Source: Kuafuiihalomonas sp050331295 (lineage in GTDB: Bacteria; Myxococcota; Kuafuiibacteriia; Kuafuiibacteriales; Kuafuiibacteriaceae). From it: 64,000 bases of DNA. Numbering within the stretch: position 1 is the stretch's first letter; the number at the start of each line of letters is the position of its first letter. The notes beneath the pieces were generated by a model. That model did not search any database. It was not told where the DNA came from and worked only from the letters and a program-made list of their open reading frames with translations. The stretch lies in assembly GCA_050331295.1 (NCBI GenBank), contig JBHJGZ010000009.1:248001-312000 (forward strand). The letters run 5' to 3'. Below, in pieces: positions 16,921-25,440 of the stretch. Both the position numbers and the translations under genes were made by a program.

Positions 16921-18407
16921 GGGGAGCCGGCCCGGAGAAAAGCGACCTCGCCTCGGACTACCGTGGCCAACACCTGCATCAGTCCAAGTTGAGCGGGATC
17001 CACCGTGAGCGGATCTCGGTCCAAAACGACGAACGTGGCCTTGGAGCCCAGTCCGAGGCTCGAAGCGGTTGCGCCTTCGTGGGTAAAGGCGAGACCGAGT
17101 GCCTGATGCACCGGGAGCCGCTCTTCTTCCGGTGCGCGAAGCTGCTCATCCGAAGCGGGTCTTCCGCCGTTGACCGCCGCGTGTGCGCCTCGAAGGGGCG
17201 GGATGCCCGCGTAACGCACGTCGATCCCGGCAGCCACGGCGCTGGCCAAGGGAACCGAGGATGAAGCGGAGGGCGGTAGCTCCGGGTTCGTCGCCAGTTC
17301 CATGCCGGCGTCGGCAATGACTCGGAGAAAAGCGGAAGCATCTTGCGCCGCGACCATCCGAAACCTCGGCGCGGACCCCGAAGATTCGGAAACGTACCGA
17401 AGCCATGCCGCCGCCCTGTTCACGGGGGCCCCATGGAGCGCGATCGCGTGGCCTTTCTGGAAGGCGGTCACAGCTCGCGCCAAAAGGAGCTCTTCGAGGT
17501 TCGGGTCCCACCTGAGGTGAAGGCCGTCGATGGAAACGAAGCGCCCTCGCGTTGCGTCGGGGATGGGACCGATATCGGCCCCATCCAGCCACAAACGAAA
17601 CCGGATCTTGAGGTCGCCCCGTCGCTCGAGCTCGAAGAGACCCTCACGGACGGATGCGCTCGCCACCGAAGCCTCTGCCTCGACCACGCCCTGAGCGAGC
17701 AGGCCGCGTTGCACCTCGAGAAGGCCGGCCAACAAGCTGGAGCCGGTGGGCGGCGGAAGCCGGCTTCGGACCTCGGATGCGGCTCGGCCAGAGACGACGG
17801 GTTTCGGAACCTCGATGGCGAGCCGCGTCTTTGCTTCGTGGCTGAGCCACCACCGCTTTTCCGACACGTGCTCGAGGGCCACCGGACGACCGGGTGCGAC
17901 CCCTTCGAGGTCGCCGGCTCGAGGTGGCCCGTCCGGCCAAGATTCATCATCGAAGCCTTCTCCGATGATCCACGCTTCGGGCGGCAGACGCCGGTGCGCA
18001 TATTGCACCTTGAGGACCAGGTCGGAGCGTGAAGCGGCATCGTTCAGTCGGAGCGCCGTCTGTCCGCGCAATCGACGGTCGAGGTTCAGCTCGAGCAGCT
18101 CGAAGGCGGGAACGGCCGTCCCACCTCCGAAATCGATCCTCCGGACGGGGACAGTCGAAGAACCGTCGAAGCCCGTAATCCTGCCGTCGGTCACCAACAG
18201 CTGGCTGACGCTCGAGGTCAACGAAGGGCCCAGCCTGAAGTTCGGCCCGACGAAGGCAACGTCCGCTCGCTCGGGCTCCGGGGGGGTGGCGGCCGGCGGT
18301 CCGGCGCACGCCGCAGCGTTCAGGACGAACAACCCGATCCATCGACCAGAGCGCGGCTCGCCGAAGCGCCGCGGGGCGTTTGCCCCGCGTGTTGGAGCGA
18401 AGCTCAT
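16884..18407 (-). CDS. Amidohydrolase-3 (YtcJ-like) lipoprotein lacking metal ligands
   Basis: A 507-residue protein with a lipoprotein signal (LFVLNAAACAG) and overall YtcJ/amidohydrolase-3 order: a beta start (QLLVTDGRITGFDG), VPAFELLELNLDRR at the place of the usual PGFxDxHxH, WIIGEGFDDESWPDG, GHAIALHG, and a typical end (GLGSKATFVVLDRDPLTVDP, VLATVVRGEVAF). The HxH pair is replaced by ELN-type residues, the HAxGD motif by HGAPVN, the EH motif by VAAQ, and the SD near the end by ID. All four metal-site regions are therefore altered while the frame is intact and the fold-defining ends are conserved. I infer a catalytically inactive surface or periplasmic lipoprotein. Confidence 0.75.
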   Translation of the reverse strand: MSFAPTRGANAPRRFGEPRSGRWIGLFVLNAAACAGPPAATPPEPERADVAFVGPNFRLGPSLTSSVSQLLVTDGRITGFDGSSTVPVRRIDFGGGTAVPAFELLELNLDRRLRGQTALRLNDAASRSDLVLKVQYAHRRLPPEAWIIGEGFDDESWPDGPPRAGDLEGVAPGRPVALEHVSEKRWWLSHEAKTRLAIEVPKPVVSGRAASEVRSRLPPPTGSSLLAGLLEVQRGLLAQGVVEAEASVASASVREGLFELERRGDLKIRFRLWLDGADIGPIPDATRGRFVSIDGLHLRWDPNLEELLLARAVTAFQKGHAIALHGAPVNRAAAWLRYVSESSGSAPRFRMVAAQDASAFLRVIADAGMELATNPELPPSASSSVPLASAVAAGIDVRYAGIPPLRGAHAAVNGGRPASDEQLRAPEEERLPVHQALGLAFTHEGATASSLGLGSKATFVVLDRDPLTVDPAQLGLMQVLATVVRGEVAFLRAGSPQAPLRFKSSSR

Positions 18408-18488
18408 GGCGACGCCCCGTAGCGCACCGTCGAGAAAGGGGGAATCCGCTTTGACGTCTTCTGGTGGGTGGCTACACCGGGGCCCATC

Positions 18489-19667
18489 GTGGCGAAACGG
18501 GACTACTACGAGGTTCTAGGGATACCCCGGGACGCCAGCGCCCAGCAGATCAAGAGCTCGTACCGCAAGCTGGCGATGAAGTATCACCCTGACCGCAACC
18601 CCGGTGATACGGTCGCCGAAGACCGCTTCAAAGAGGCAGCCGAGGCCTACGAAGTTCTTGCCGACGATAGCAAGCGGGCCATCTATGACCGGGCGGGTTT
18701 CGACGGTCTCCGCAGCGGCGGTTACAGTCCCTTCACGGGGGACCTCGGCGACATCTTCAGTCAGTTCGGGGACATCTTCTCGGAGTTTTTTGGGGGCCGA
18801 GGAGGCTTTGGCGCGACGGGAGCGGGGCGCGGGCCTCGGCCCATGGCGGGCTCGGATCTCCACGCCGCCGTGGAGCTGTCCCTCGAGGAAGCGGCGAGCG
18901 AGTCGAAAAAGACGGTGGAGCTCGAGCGCACCCGACCGTGTGAGGACTGCGACGCGTCCGGAGCCCGGGACGGCAAGATGGCGACTTGCCCGAGCTGCGG
19001 AGGCCGGGGACAGATTGTGCAAGGTCGCGGCGCGTTCATGATCGCGACGACGTGTCGCGCCTGTGGCGGAGCAGGCCGGCTCGCCATCGAGAGTTGCCCA
19101 ACCTGCGACGGCCAAGGCTTGGTCAGCAACCTCCGCAAGTTGGATGTCCGGATCCCTGCCGGCGTGTACAGCGGGCTGCGACTTCGGTTGGCGGGGGAAG
19201 GCAACACGGGTCTTCACGGCGGTCCCCCCGGAGATCTGTATGTCCTCCTGGACGTCAAACCGCACGACCTCTTCGTCCGGGAGGGACCGGATCTACACTG
19301 CGAACTTTCGGTGGGCTTCGGGATGGCGTGCCTGGGCGGCGAAGCCAATGTTCCGGGCTTGTTGGGCGACCTGCACCACGTCGAGGTTCCGGCGGGTGCG
19401 CGGCCCGGGGAGGTCATCCGGATCCCGTCAGCGGGCATGCCCCGTGTCGATGGTGCCGGCAAGGGTGACATGGTCGTCCATCTCACGGTGGAGGTTCCCA
19501 AGAAGCTCAGCAAGGCACAGGAAAAGGCGGTCAAGGACCTAGACTCCGTCCTCCACAGTGCCCCGCGTGTGACCCCCTTCAGTCCCGATCCGCGCGAGAC
19601 CAAGCGGAGGCGCAAGAAGACCGGAGGCATCTTCGAGCGGATACGAGACGCTTTGGATGGCGATTAA
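18489..19667 (+). CDS. dnaJ: Type I DnaJ co-chaperone
   Basis: A 392-residue protein. I use the GTG at 18489 because it gives the canonical opening (AKRDYYEVLG); a GTG at 18468 would add 7 residues. The J domain contains YHPDRNPGD, the HPD needed to stimulate DnaK; then a Gly/Phe-rich linker (FGDIFSEFFGGRGGFGATG), four zinc-binding CxxCxGxG-type repeats (CEDCDASG, CPSCGGRG, CRACGGAG, CPTCDGQG) and the two beta-barrel substrate domains. A 40-residue Lys/Arg-rich end follows. dnaK and grpE are not adjacent. Confidence 0.94.
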   Translation: MAKRDYYEVLGIPRDASAQQIKSSYRKLAMKYHPDRNPGDTVAEDRFKEAAEAYEVLADDSKRAIYDRAGFDGLRSGGYSPFTGDLGDIFSQFGDIFSEFFGGRGGFGATGAGRGPRPMAGSDLHAAVELSLEEAASESKKTVELERTRPCEDCDASGARDGKMATCPSCGGRGQIVQGRGAFMIATTCRACGGAGRLAIESCPTCDGQGLVSNLRKLDVRIPAGVYSGLRLRLAGEGNTGLHGGPPGDLYVLLDVKPHDLFVREGPDLHCELSVGFGMACLGGEANVPGLLGDLHHVEVPAGARPGEVIRIPSAGMPRVDGAGKGDMVVHLTVEVPKKLSKAQEKAVKDLDSVLHSAPRVTPFSPDPRETKRRRKKTGGIFERIRDALDGD

Positions 19668-19694
19668 GGACGCCATGGGGTGTAGTGCGTCGCC

Positions 19695-20402
19695 GTGACC
19701 GGTGAACTGGATCCAAACCAAGCCGCCGAGGTCTTTGGCGTCTCCCAGACGGCTTTGTTCTTCATCCTGGGAGGTTCGTTCCTGGTGATCGCCCTCGCCT
19801 TCGAGCAGCTGTTTACGTTTTGGGGTCTGGTGGAGAAGGCCCGAGATCTGGGGAGCGAGGTGGGGAAGCTCTTGGTGCACGGCGACCTGCAAGCGGCGCG
19901 CACGGTCTGCGAGCGAAGCTCGTCCCCCGTGGCGGACATCTTCATCGCAGCGATGAACAAGGTCCACCGCCCCGGACAGTCAGAGAAGCGGGCTGCGGAG
20001 CGGGAGCGCCAGCGATTCGCGCTGTGGATGAAGCGGCGGCTTTGGGCCATCGGAACCGTCGGTTCCCTCGCGCCGTTCGTGGGGTTGTTCGGAACGGTCG
20101 TGGGCATCATTCGGGCGTTCCGCGACATCGGCCTGTCTGGGACCGGGGGCTTTTCGGTGGTTGCAGCAGGCGTGGCGGAGGCGCTGTACGCCACTGCAGG
20201 GGGCATCTTCGTGGCGGTGGTGGCCGTCATGTTCTACAACTATTTCCAATCGCGAGGGAATCGCGCCACGGTGGAGGTCAAATTGGTGGTCGATGAGTTC
20301 CTGGAGCAGCTAGAGGCCTCCAAGGCAAACCTGTCCATGCCAGAGCCCACACCGTCGTCGATGCCTTCCATGGCCGGCGCTCGGGTTGCGACGGAGGGCT
20401 GA
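19695..20402 (+). CDS. TolQ/ExbB/MotA-family proton channel protein (second pair)
   Basis: A 235-residue protein from a GTG. First helix FFILGGSFLVIALAFEQLF, then a cytoplasmic domain, then IGTVGSLAPFVGLFGTVVGII and ALYATAGGIFVAVVAVMFYNY, the family signature helices. It is followed 2 bases later by a TolR/ExbD-type gene. No tolA, tolB, pal or tonB gene follows, so whether the pair works in the Tol system, with a TonB elsewhere, or in gliding-type motility cannot be decided. It is clearly distinct from the exbB at 7327-7983. Confidence 0.88.
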   Translation: MTGELDPNQAAEVFGVSQTALFFILGGSFLVIALAFEQLFTFWGLVEKARDLGSEVGKLLVHGDLQAARTVCERSSSPVADIFIAAMNKVHRPGQSEKRAAERERQRFALWMKRRLWAIGTVGSLAPFVGLFGTVVGIIRAFRDIGLSGTGGFSVVAAGVAEALYATAGGIFVAVVAVMFYNYFQSRGNRATVEVKLVVDEFLEQLEASKANLSMPEPTPSSMPSMAGARVATEG

Positions 20403-20404
20403 GC

Positions 20405-20869
20405 GTGGGTGGAGGCAGCCGAGAGGAAGTCCAGAACCTCGACGACCCTGAAGTGACCGAGCAGGGGAGCTTCACGGAGATCAACATCGTACCGCTGGTC
20501 GACATCATGCTGGTTTTGTTGGTAATCCTCATGGCCACCAGCACCGACATCATCCAAGCGGGCTTTTCGAATGAGGCAGGATTCCGCGTGAACCTGCCCA
20601 CCGGGTCGACCTCGGACGAGGTCCAGGCCTTGACCGATGAGGTCATCATCGCGGTCCTGGAAGACGGCTCGGTGATCATGGACGGCACCGAGGTTTCCTT
20701 GGAAGAGCTCACCGCGCGCTTGGACGCCGTGGCGCAGGAAAACGTCGACCGCTTGGTCTTGGTGCAGGCCGACGAGCGAGCCTTCCATCGGCGGGTGGTC
20801 GAGGTCATGCAGCGGGCACGTGAGGCCGGTCTGAGAAACCTCGCCATCGCCACCCGGCCAGAGACCTGA
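20405..20869 (+). CDS. ExbD/TolR-family protein (second pair)
   Basis: A 154-residue protein from a GTG two bases past the previous stop. The helix carries the functional aspartate (EINIVPLVDIMLVLLVILMA). The periplasmic domain includes GTEVSLEELTARLDAV and LVLVQADERAFHRRVVEVMQ. An acidic N-terminal tail of about 20 residues precedes the helix. It should pair with the channel protein just upstream. Confidence 0.88.
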   Translation: MGGGSREEVQNLDDPEVTEQGSFTEINIVPLVDIMLVLLVILMATSTDIIQAGFSNEAGFRVNLPTGSTSDEVQALTDEVIIAVLEDGSVIMDGTEVSLEELTARLDAVAQENVDRLVLVQADERAFHRRVVEVMQRAREAGLRNLAIATRPET

Positions 20870-20970
20870 AACCCTCGGTAACCCTCGGCTTGATGGCCGC
20901 CACACGCGCCTGAAGCAACGGCTGCGCTTCGATAGCGGTTGCACCAAAGCCCTGTTTTCCGTTAGTTCCC

Positions 20971-20995
20971 GCCTCCTCGCCGGTGCGGCGGAGGC
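20971..20995 (+). promoter_or_regulatory. GC-rich hairpin between tolR-like gene and ino1
   Basis: The 160-base gap holds an imperfect hairpin: GCCTCC, a TC bulge, GCC, a GGTGC loop, then GGCGGAGGC. No T-run follows, so it is a poor Rho-independent terminator; it lies about 35 bases before the ino1 start and could be a leader structure or a weak terminator. Just after the upstream stop is a small direct repeat of AACCCTCGG (20870-20878 and 20880-20888). Confidence 0.3.
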
Positions 20996-21029
20996 GCCCG
21001 ACTCGGAGGGCTCAAAGCGAAGGATTTCC

Positions 21030-22109
21030 ATGAAAAAGGTGAAGCTCGCCATCATTGGCGTCGGGAATTGTGCCAGCTCGCTGATCCAGGGGCTGGAGTT
21101 CTACAAGCAGGCTCCCGAGGACTCGGCCGGTCTCATGCACGAGGAGATCGGTGGCTACCGACTGCAGGACGTGGACGTCGTTGCGGCCTTCGACGTAGAC
21201 CGACGCAAGGTCGGCCAGCCGCTTGAAAAGGCCATCTTCGCCCCACCCAACAACACGACCGTGTTTCAGCCGGATCTGCCGCCGACCGGTGTTCGGGTGC
21301 AGATGGGCCCTATCCTGGACGGTGTCGCAGAGCACATGGGACAGTACCCGGAGGGGCAGGCGTTTCGGGCATCCGACGAGCAGCCGGTCGATGTGACGTC
21401 CGCCCTCCAGGCCGTGGGTGCCGAGGTCGCGGTGTGCTACCTGCCGGTGGGTTCGGAGCAAGCCGCGAAGCACTATGCCCAGTGCTGTCTGGATGCCGGG
21501 GTGGCATTCGTGAACTGCATCCCCGTTTTCATCGCCTCCAATCCGGAATGGGCGAAGCGCTTCGCCGACGCAAAGATCCCCATCGTGGGCGACGACATCA
21601 AGAGCCAGGTCGGAGCGACCATCGTGCATCGTGCGCTCGCGCGCCTGGTTTCCGACCGCGGCTCCGTATTGGAACGCACGTATCAGCTGAATACGGGGGG
21701 CAACACGGATTTCCTCAACATGCTCAACGAGGACCGGCTGAAGACCAAGCGCATCTCCAAGACCGAGTCGGTCCAGTCGCAGCTGGACCGCAGGCTGGAA
21801 GCCACAGACATCCACATTGGCCCCTCGGATTACGTCGCGTGGCAGAAGGACAACAAAGTATGCTTCCTTCGGATGGAGTGGCGAGGGTGGGGCGATGTGC
21901 CGATGCACATCGAAGCCCGTCTCTCCGTAGAGGATTCTCCGAACAGCGCCGGTGTCGCCATCGACGCCATTCGCCTTGCAAAACTCGCGTTGGACCGGGG
22001 CATTGGAGGTCCCCTGGAAGGGCCTTCCGCCTACCTCATGAAGCACCCGCCACGGCAGATGCGGGATGGCGAGGCTCGCGACGAGATTCGGCGATTCGTT
22101 CAAGACTAG
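21030..22109 (+). CDS. ino1: Inositol-3-phosphate synthase (actinobacterial/archaeal type)
   Basis: A 359-residue protein with an ATG and ribosome site (GCGAAGGATTTCC). N-terminal Rossmann motif IIGVGNCASSLIQG, then VVAAFDVDRRKVG, CYLPVGSEQAAKHYAQCC, VGDDIKSQVGATIVHR and the NTGGNTDFLNM catalytic-lobe signature, with LKTKRISKTESVQS after it. It isomerises glucose 6-phosphate to inositol 3-phosphate using bound NAD. This short form is typical of actinobacteria, archaea and some deltaproteobacteria, where inositol feeds phospholipids or solutes. No inositol phosphatase or PI synthase is adjacent. Confidence 0.93.
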   Translation: MKKVKLAIIGVGNCASSLIQGLEFYKQAPEDSAGLMHEEIGGYRLQDVDVVAAFDVDRRKVGQPLEKAIFAPPNNTTVFQPDLPPTGVRVQMGPILDGVAEHMGQYPEGQAFRASDEQPVDVTSALQAVGAEVAVCYLPVGSEQAAKHYAQCCLDAGVAFVNCIPVFIASNPEWAKRFADAKIPIVGDDIKSQVGATIVHRALARLVSDRGSVLERTYQLNTGGNTDFLNMLNEDRLKTKRISKTESVQSQLDRRLEATDIHIGPSDYVAWQKDNKVCFLRMEWRGWGDVPMHIEARLSVEDSPNSAGVAIDAIRLAKLALDRGIGGPLEGPSAYLMKHPPRQMRDGEARDEIRRFVQD

Positions 22110-22266
22110 GATCTGCGTGCTCCGAGACCTTCACCGCAGGACACGCCCAATCCGAGACAACAACCGGGCGTCGGTACGGCCCGTCGTCATTTCTTGAGAC
22201 GGCACCCCGGTCGGGGCCGCTCCCGATTTGAGCGGAGGGGTCGACCGGCCGAATGCTCATTGCGAG

Positions 22267-23646
22267 ATGCTCGGGACCAGGGACCGAAAGCCACACGTTG
22301 CCATCGTGGACGACGATCCCATGGTCCGGTCGTCGATGGCCTCTTGGCTTCAAACGGCTGGCTATGCGGTCTCCGTGTACGCGGACGGAGAGGCCTTCCT
22401 CGCCAGTATGCCTTCCGACTTCTCCACGGTTTGTCTGGACCTCGGATTGAGCGGCATGTCGGGTTTCGAGGTCCTGCGTGCTCTCGGCGCCGTGGCCAAC
22501 GAGCTTCCGGCGGTCGTCTTGGCTTCGGCCGGTGACGTCGAGCTCGCGGTGGCCGCGATGCGGGAAGGAGCGTACGACTTTGTCGAGAAGCCGCTCGATC
22601 GCGAACGCTTGACCCTCGCGGTACATCGGGCGGTCGAGCGCTGGAAGCTTTCACAAAGCCTCGAGACGCTCCGCAGCGAGCTCTCGAAGCGCGGCAACCT
22701 CGAAGAACTGGTGGGACGGAGCGCCGCCATTCAAGAGCTTTCTCGCCAGATCAGACAAGTCTTGGAGGGCAACTTTCCGGTGTTGCTGTTGGGCGAGCCA
22801 GGAACCGGGAAAGATGTGGTCGCTCGTGCCATCCACCGTTCTCGCGGACTGGAGACCGGGCGTCTGGTGACGATCAACCTTTCCGCCGTGCCCGAAGCCC
22901 TCCACGAACAAGAGCTCTTCGGACAGGTCAATGGGAGTTGCACACTCGGACGCTTTCTCCAGGCCGAGGGGGGCACGCTGTTTCTCGACCAGATCGGAGA
23001 CTTGAGCGCACTTTCGCAGGCAAGCTTGCTCCGAACGCTCCAGACCAACAAGGTTCGGCCGGTCGGGGCCGATTCCGAGTTCGACATGAAGGCCCGCTTG
23101 GTTTGCGCAACCAGTCGCGACCTCTTGTCGGAGGTTCGAGCCGGCCGTTTCCGCGAAGACCTGTATTTCGCACTGGCATTTCACCCGGTGCACCTGCCGC
23201 CGCTTCGCGAACGACGGGAAGACATTCCCGCTCTCGTGACCCATTTCCTCCGGAAGTACCAGGGGGAGACTGGTCGTACCGTGGGCACCGTACAGCCCGA
23301 AGCCATGGAGGCCCTCACCGTCTACGACTGGCCCGGGAACGTGCGTGAACTCGAGGATGTCGTGCATCGAGCGCTGCTTGCGGCGAACAGTCACGAGATG
23401 CGTATCGATCATCTGCCCTCTCGACTCAGGTCGACGGGAGCCGGTCCAGCCGAGACGGAGGACCTCATCGGTGTCGGAAGTGATATCGTGTTGCCACTTC
23501 GCGAGATAGAGCGACGCGCCATCAAACGCGCACTTCGAGCGACAAACGGGAGTGTAGAGAAGGCCGCGAAGCTCCTCGGAATGGGCCGAGCCACGCTCTA
23601 CCGCCGGCTCGCGCACTACGACAGCACCAATCAGAGCGTGGTGTGA
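22267..23646 (+). CDS. NtrC-like response regulator with degenerate sigma-54-activator ATPase
   Basis: A 459-residue protein; the ATG at 22267 gives the canonical receiver start (HVAIVDDDPMV), while an in-frame TTG at 22228 is less likely. Receiver: acidic pair 15-16, phosphoacceptor Asp58, Lys108, but the conserved Thr/Ser aligns with Ala. AAA+ domain: Walker A GEPGTGKD (176-183) is intact; Walker B reads LFLDQIG with Gln242 for the catalytic Glu; the GAFTGA loop is replaced by a shorter NGSCTLG; of the two arginine fingers, FREDLY keeps the first but the second is Ala302. A Fis-type helix-turn-helix (ATNGSVEKAAKLLGMGRATLYRRL) ends it. It probably binds DNA but is unlikely to activate sigma-54 polymerase. 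Its tail overlaps the PATAN gene by 16 bases. Confidence 0.88.
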   Translation: MLGTRDRKPHVAIVDDDPMVRSSMASWLQTAGYAVSVYADGEAFLASMPSDFSTVCLDLGLSGMSGFEVLRALGAVANELPAVVLASAGDVELAVAAMREGAYDFVEKPLDRERLTLAVHRAVERWKLSQSLETLRSELSKRGNLEELVGRSAAIQELSRQIRQVLEGNFPVLLLGEPGTGKDVVARAIHRSRGLETGRLVTINLSAVPEALHEQELFGQVNGSCTLGRFLQAEGGTLFLDQIGDLSALSQASLLRTLQTNKVRPVGADSEFDMKARLVCATSRDLLSEVRAGRFREDLYFALAFHPVHLPPLRERREDIPALVTHFLRKYQGETGRTVGTVQPEAMEALTVYDWPGNVRELEDVVHRALLAANSHEMRIDHLPSRLRSTGAGPAETEDLIGVGSDIVLPLREIERRAIKRALRATNGSVEKAAKLLGMGRATLYRRLAHYDSTNQSVV

Positions 23647-24749
23647 AGCTCCACCCAACGGTCTGCCTCGAACTGCCGGAGGATCTCCAACGCTTCGCGG
23701 TCATGCATCGGTGAGACTTGAATGATCGCCTCGACCGACCGTGAACCATCGATACGGGCCAGCACGTAGCGCTGCTTGGCGGAGAGCCGCTTGAGGTGCT
23801 CCGGTTGAGGCTTCATTCTCAAGACCGGGATCGCCTTTCGGTCGAGTTCGCCGTCCCGCTGGGCTCGCTGGCTCAACTCCTCGCGGAGTTGGTCCAGTCC
23901 CGAGTCCTGCTGCCCAACCTGGGCACCTTCATCCACCCAACGAAGCGCTTCTGAGTATCGCTCCTGCTCCATTGCCGCCCGAGCGCGCTCGACGTGGCCC
24001 GCGACGCTGGCGCTCGAAGAAAGGGGAAGCAGAGTGTGGCTCGGTTCGTGAGGTGTAATGGCTCCTTGATTGTACAGCTCCAGGAGGCGCTCGGCCATTT
24101 GGTAGTCCGTAGCATGGAGGTCTAGTGTAATCGCTTCGATGGAGAGCCCGTGCCGCGCCAACGCGATGATACGTCCATCCAGAGTGTCCGGAGTCAGGGT
24201 GGCAGGAACGCGTGCGTCGTTGACCTTCAGTATCCACCGTTTGTCCGGGATGGCCTCTTGCAGACGGGCCCACATTTCGGACCGGGCCAGGCCCTCCCGA
24301 TGGACGTCGATGAGCGGGATGGTGACATCTATCTGTGGTCGGTCTTCCTGACTGGTATGGTTCTCGAAAACGAAGGTCCCGTTCTTCCACCGAAACGTGT
24401 CCAGTAGAGATTCACTCATCTTGACCCGGAGCGTTTGAATGACCTGAACCTCGGGAACGATACCGATCATGACGAGGATGCGACCGAGGAGTACTTGCGT
24501 CTCGTTCTGGGTTTCAAAAGCACGCTGGAGCTGGTCTTCGGTCAGAAGACCGAAATGGACCAGGAACTGTCCAAAATATTCCCGCGGATCATTGGAAGCG
24601 GCCCGTGCGACCTGGCCGTCCACGATGTCGAAGGTCTTTCCCACCCGTCCATTTTCGATCCGCAGGTGACCCGTCATCTGCCGATTGCCCAACCAGACGG
24701 TCACGTCGGAGATCGGCATGACCGAAAGGTCCCCTGCCAGGTGAGCCAT
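23631..24749 (-). CDS. PATAN/DUF4388 domain protein with TPR-like and winged-helix C-terminus
   Basis: A 372-residue protein starting at an ATG (24749). Residues 1-160 match DUF4388: LAGDLSVMPISDVTVWLG, TGHLRIENGRVGKTFDIVDG, then FLVHFGLLTEDQLQRAFETQ and RILVMIGIVPEVQVIQTL, and GTFVFEN. The middle is helical and includes a TPR-like repeat (VERARAAMEQERYSEALRWV). The last 60 residues (KQRYVLARIDGSRSVEAI, ALEILRQFEADRWVEL) resemble the winged helix often found at the end of such proteins. PATAN domains are linked to two-component signalling and motility in Myxococcota and cyanobacteria; the neighbouring response regulator fits that. Exact role unknown. Confidence 0.8.
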   Translation of the reverse strand: MAHLAGDLSVMPISDVTVWLGNRQMTGHLRIENGRVGKTFDIVDGQVARAASNDPREYFGQFLVHFGLLTEDQLQRAFETQNETQVLLGRILVMIGIVPEVQVIQTLRVKMSESLLDTFRWKNGTFVFENHTSQEDRPQIDVTIPLIDVHREGLARSEMWARLQEAIPDKRWILKVNDARVPATLTPDTLDGRIIALARHGLSIEAITLDLHATDYQMAERLLELYNQGAITPHEPSHTLLPLSSSASVAGHVERARAAMEQERYSEALRWVDEGAQVGQQDSGLDQLREELSQRAQRDGELDRKAIPVLRMKPQPEHLKRLSAKQRYVLARIDGSRSVEAIIQVSPMHDREALEILRQFEADRWVELHTTL

Positions 24750-24807
24750 GCCCTCGATCTCTAGCCCAAACTTGAGATCCGAGCACCCATCTGCTCCTTA
24801 GGGCTGC

Positions 24808-25440
24808 ATGGTCCCGGTGTGGTTGCAGGCCGTGGTGTTGGGGGTCACGCTCACGATGGCGGGCGTCTTCGCCTGGGAGGGCGTTCGAGGTGTCCAGGAA
24901 GGGGATCGAGAACTGGCGCGGCGACTGCTTCGGGCCGAAGTCGTGGACCGCGACCCGGTACCGTTCACGTTGACGTCAATGGACGGCACCGAGGTGCGAC
25001 TCCGTGACTTTCAAGACAAGACCGTTGTGATCAATTTTTGGGCGACCTGGTGTCCACCCTGTATCGAAGAATTCCCATCTTTGCGCACCCTCGCGTCACG
25101 GTTCCGAAACAACGAGGACTTCGTGTTTTTGGCCATCGCAACCGACGACACCTGGGCGCCGGTCGAGTCGTTCTTCGCGGATGAGGCAGCCCCCTTCACG
25201 GTCCTCCTGGACCCAGGGGGTACGGTGGCGCGGGCATACGGCACGGAAAAGTTTCCTGAAACGTACGTGGTCGAGGACGGACGTGTGGTCGGATACGTGA
25301 TCGGTCCGCGCTCGTGGGACTCGTGGTACGCGGACGCCTATCTTTCATCGTTCTTGGATTCGCCGTCCCGTCCGGCTACAGCTTGGCGAGCAGGTCCGCG
25401 AGCTCATCCGCCAAACCCTTCCGACCAGCCTCGTCCTTGA
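24808..25440 (+). CDS. TlpA/ResA-like membrane-anchored thioredoxin
   Basis: A 210-residue protein with an N-terminal anchor or signal (LQAVVLGVTLTMAGVFAW) and a thioredoxin fold with the active site WCPPC in VVINFWATWCPPCIEEFPSL and the cis-proline loop (KFPETYVVED). Both cysteines are present, so it can reduce or exchange disulfides outside the cytoplasm, for example in cytochrome c maturation or cysteine-protein repair. The last 22 residues are Pro/Arg-rich and overlap the end of the convergent plsB by 65 bases; they may be incidental read-through of an earlier ancestral stop. Divergent from the PATAN gene with 58 bases between. Confidence 0.87.
   Translation: MVPVWLQAVVLGVTLTMAGVFAWEGVRGVQEGDRELARRLLRAEVVDRDPVPFTLTSMDGTEVRLRDFQDKTVVINFWATWCPPCIEEFPSLRTLASRFRNNEDFVFLAIATDDTWAPVESFFADEAAPFTVLLDPGGTVARAYGTEKFPETYVVEDGRVVGYVIGPRSWDSWYADAYLSSFLDSPSRPATAWRAGPRAHPPNPSDQPRP

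Noticed and set aside
21012..22103. A 363-codon minus-strand frame opposite ino1
   Set aside because: Ino1 on the plus strand is unmistakable; the antisense frame is a GC-rich shadow.
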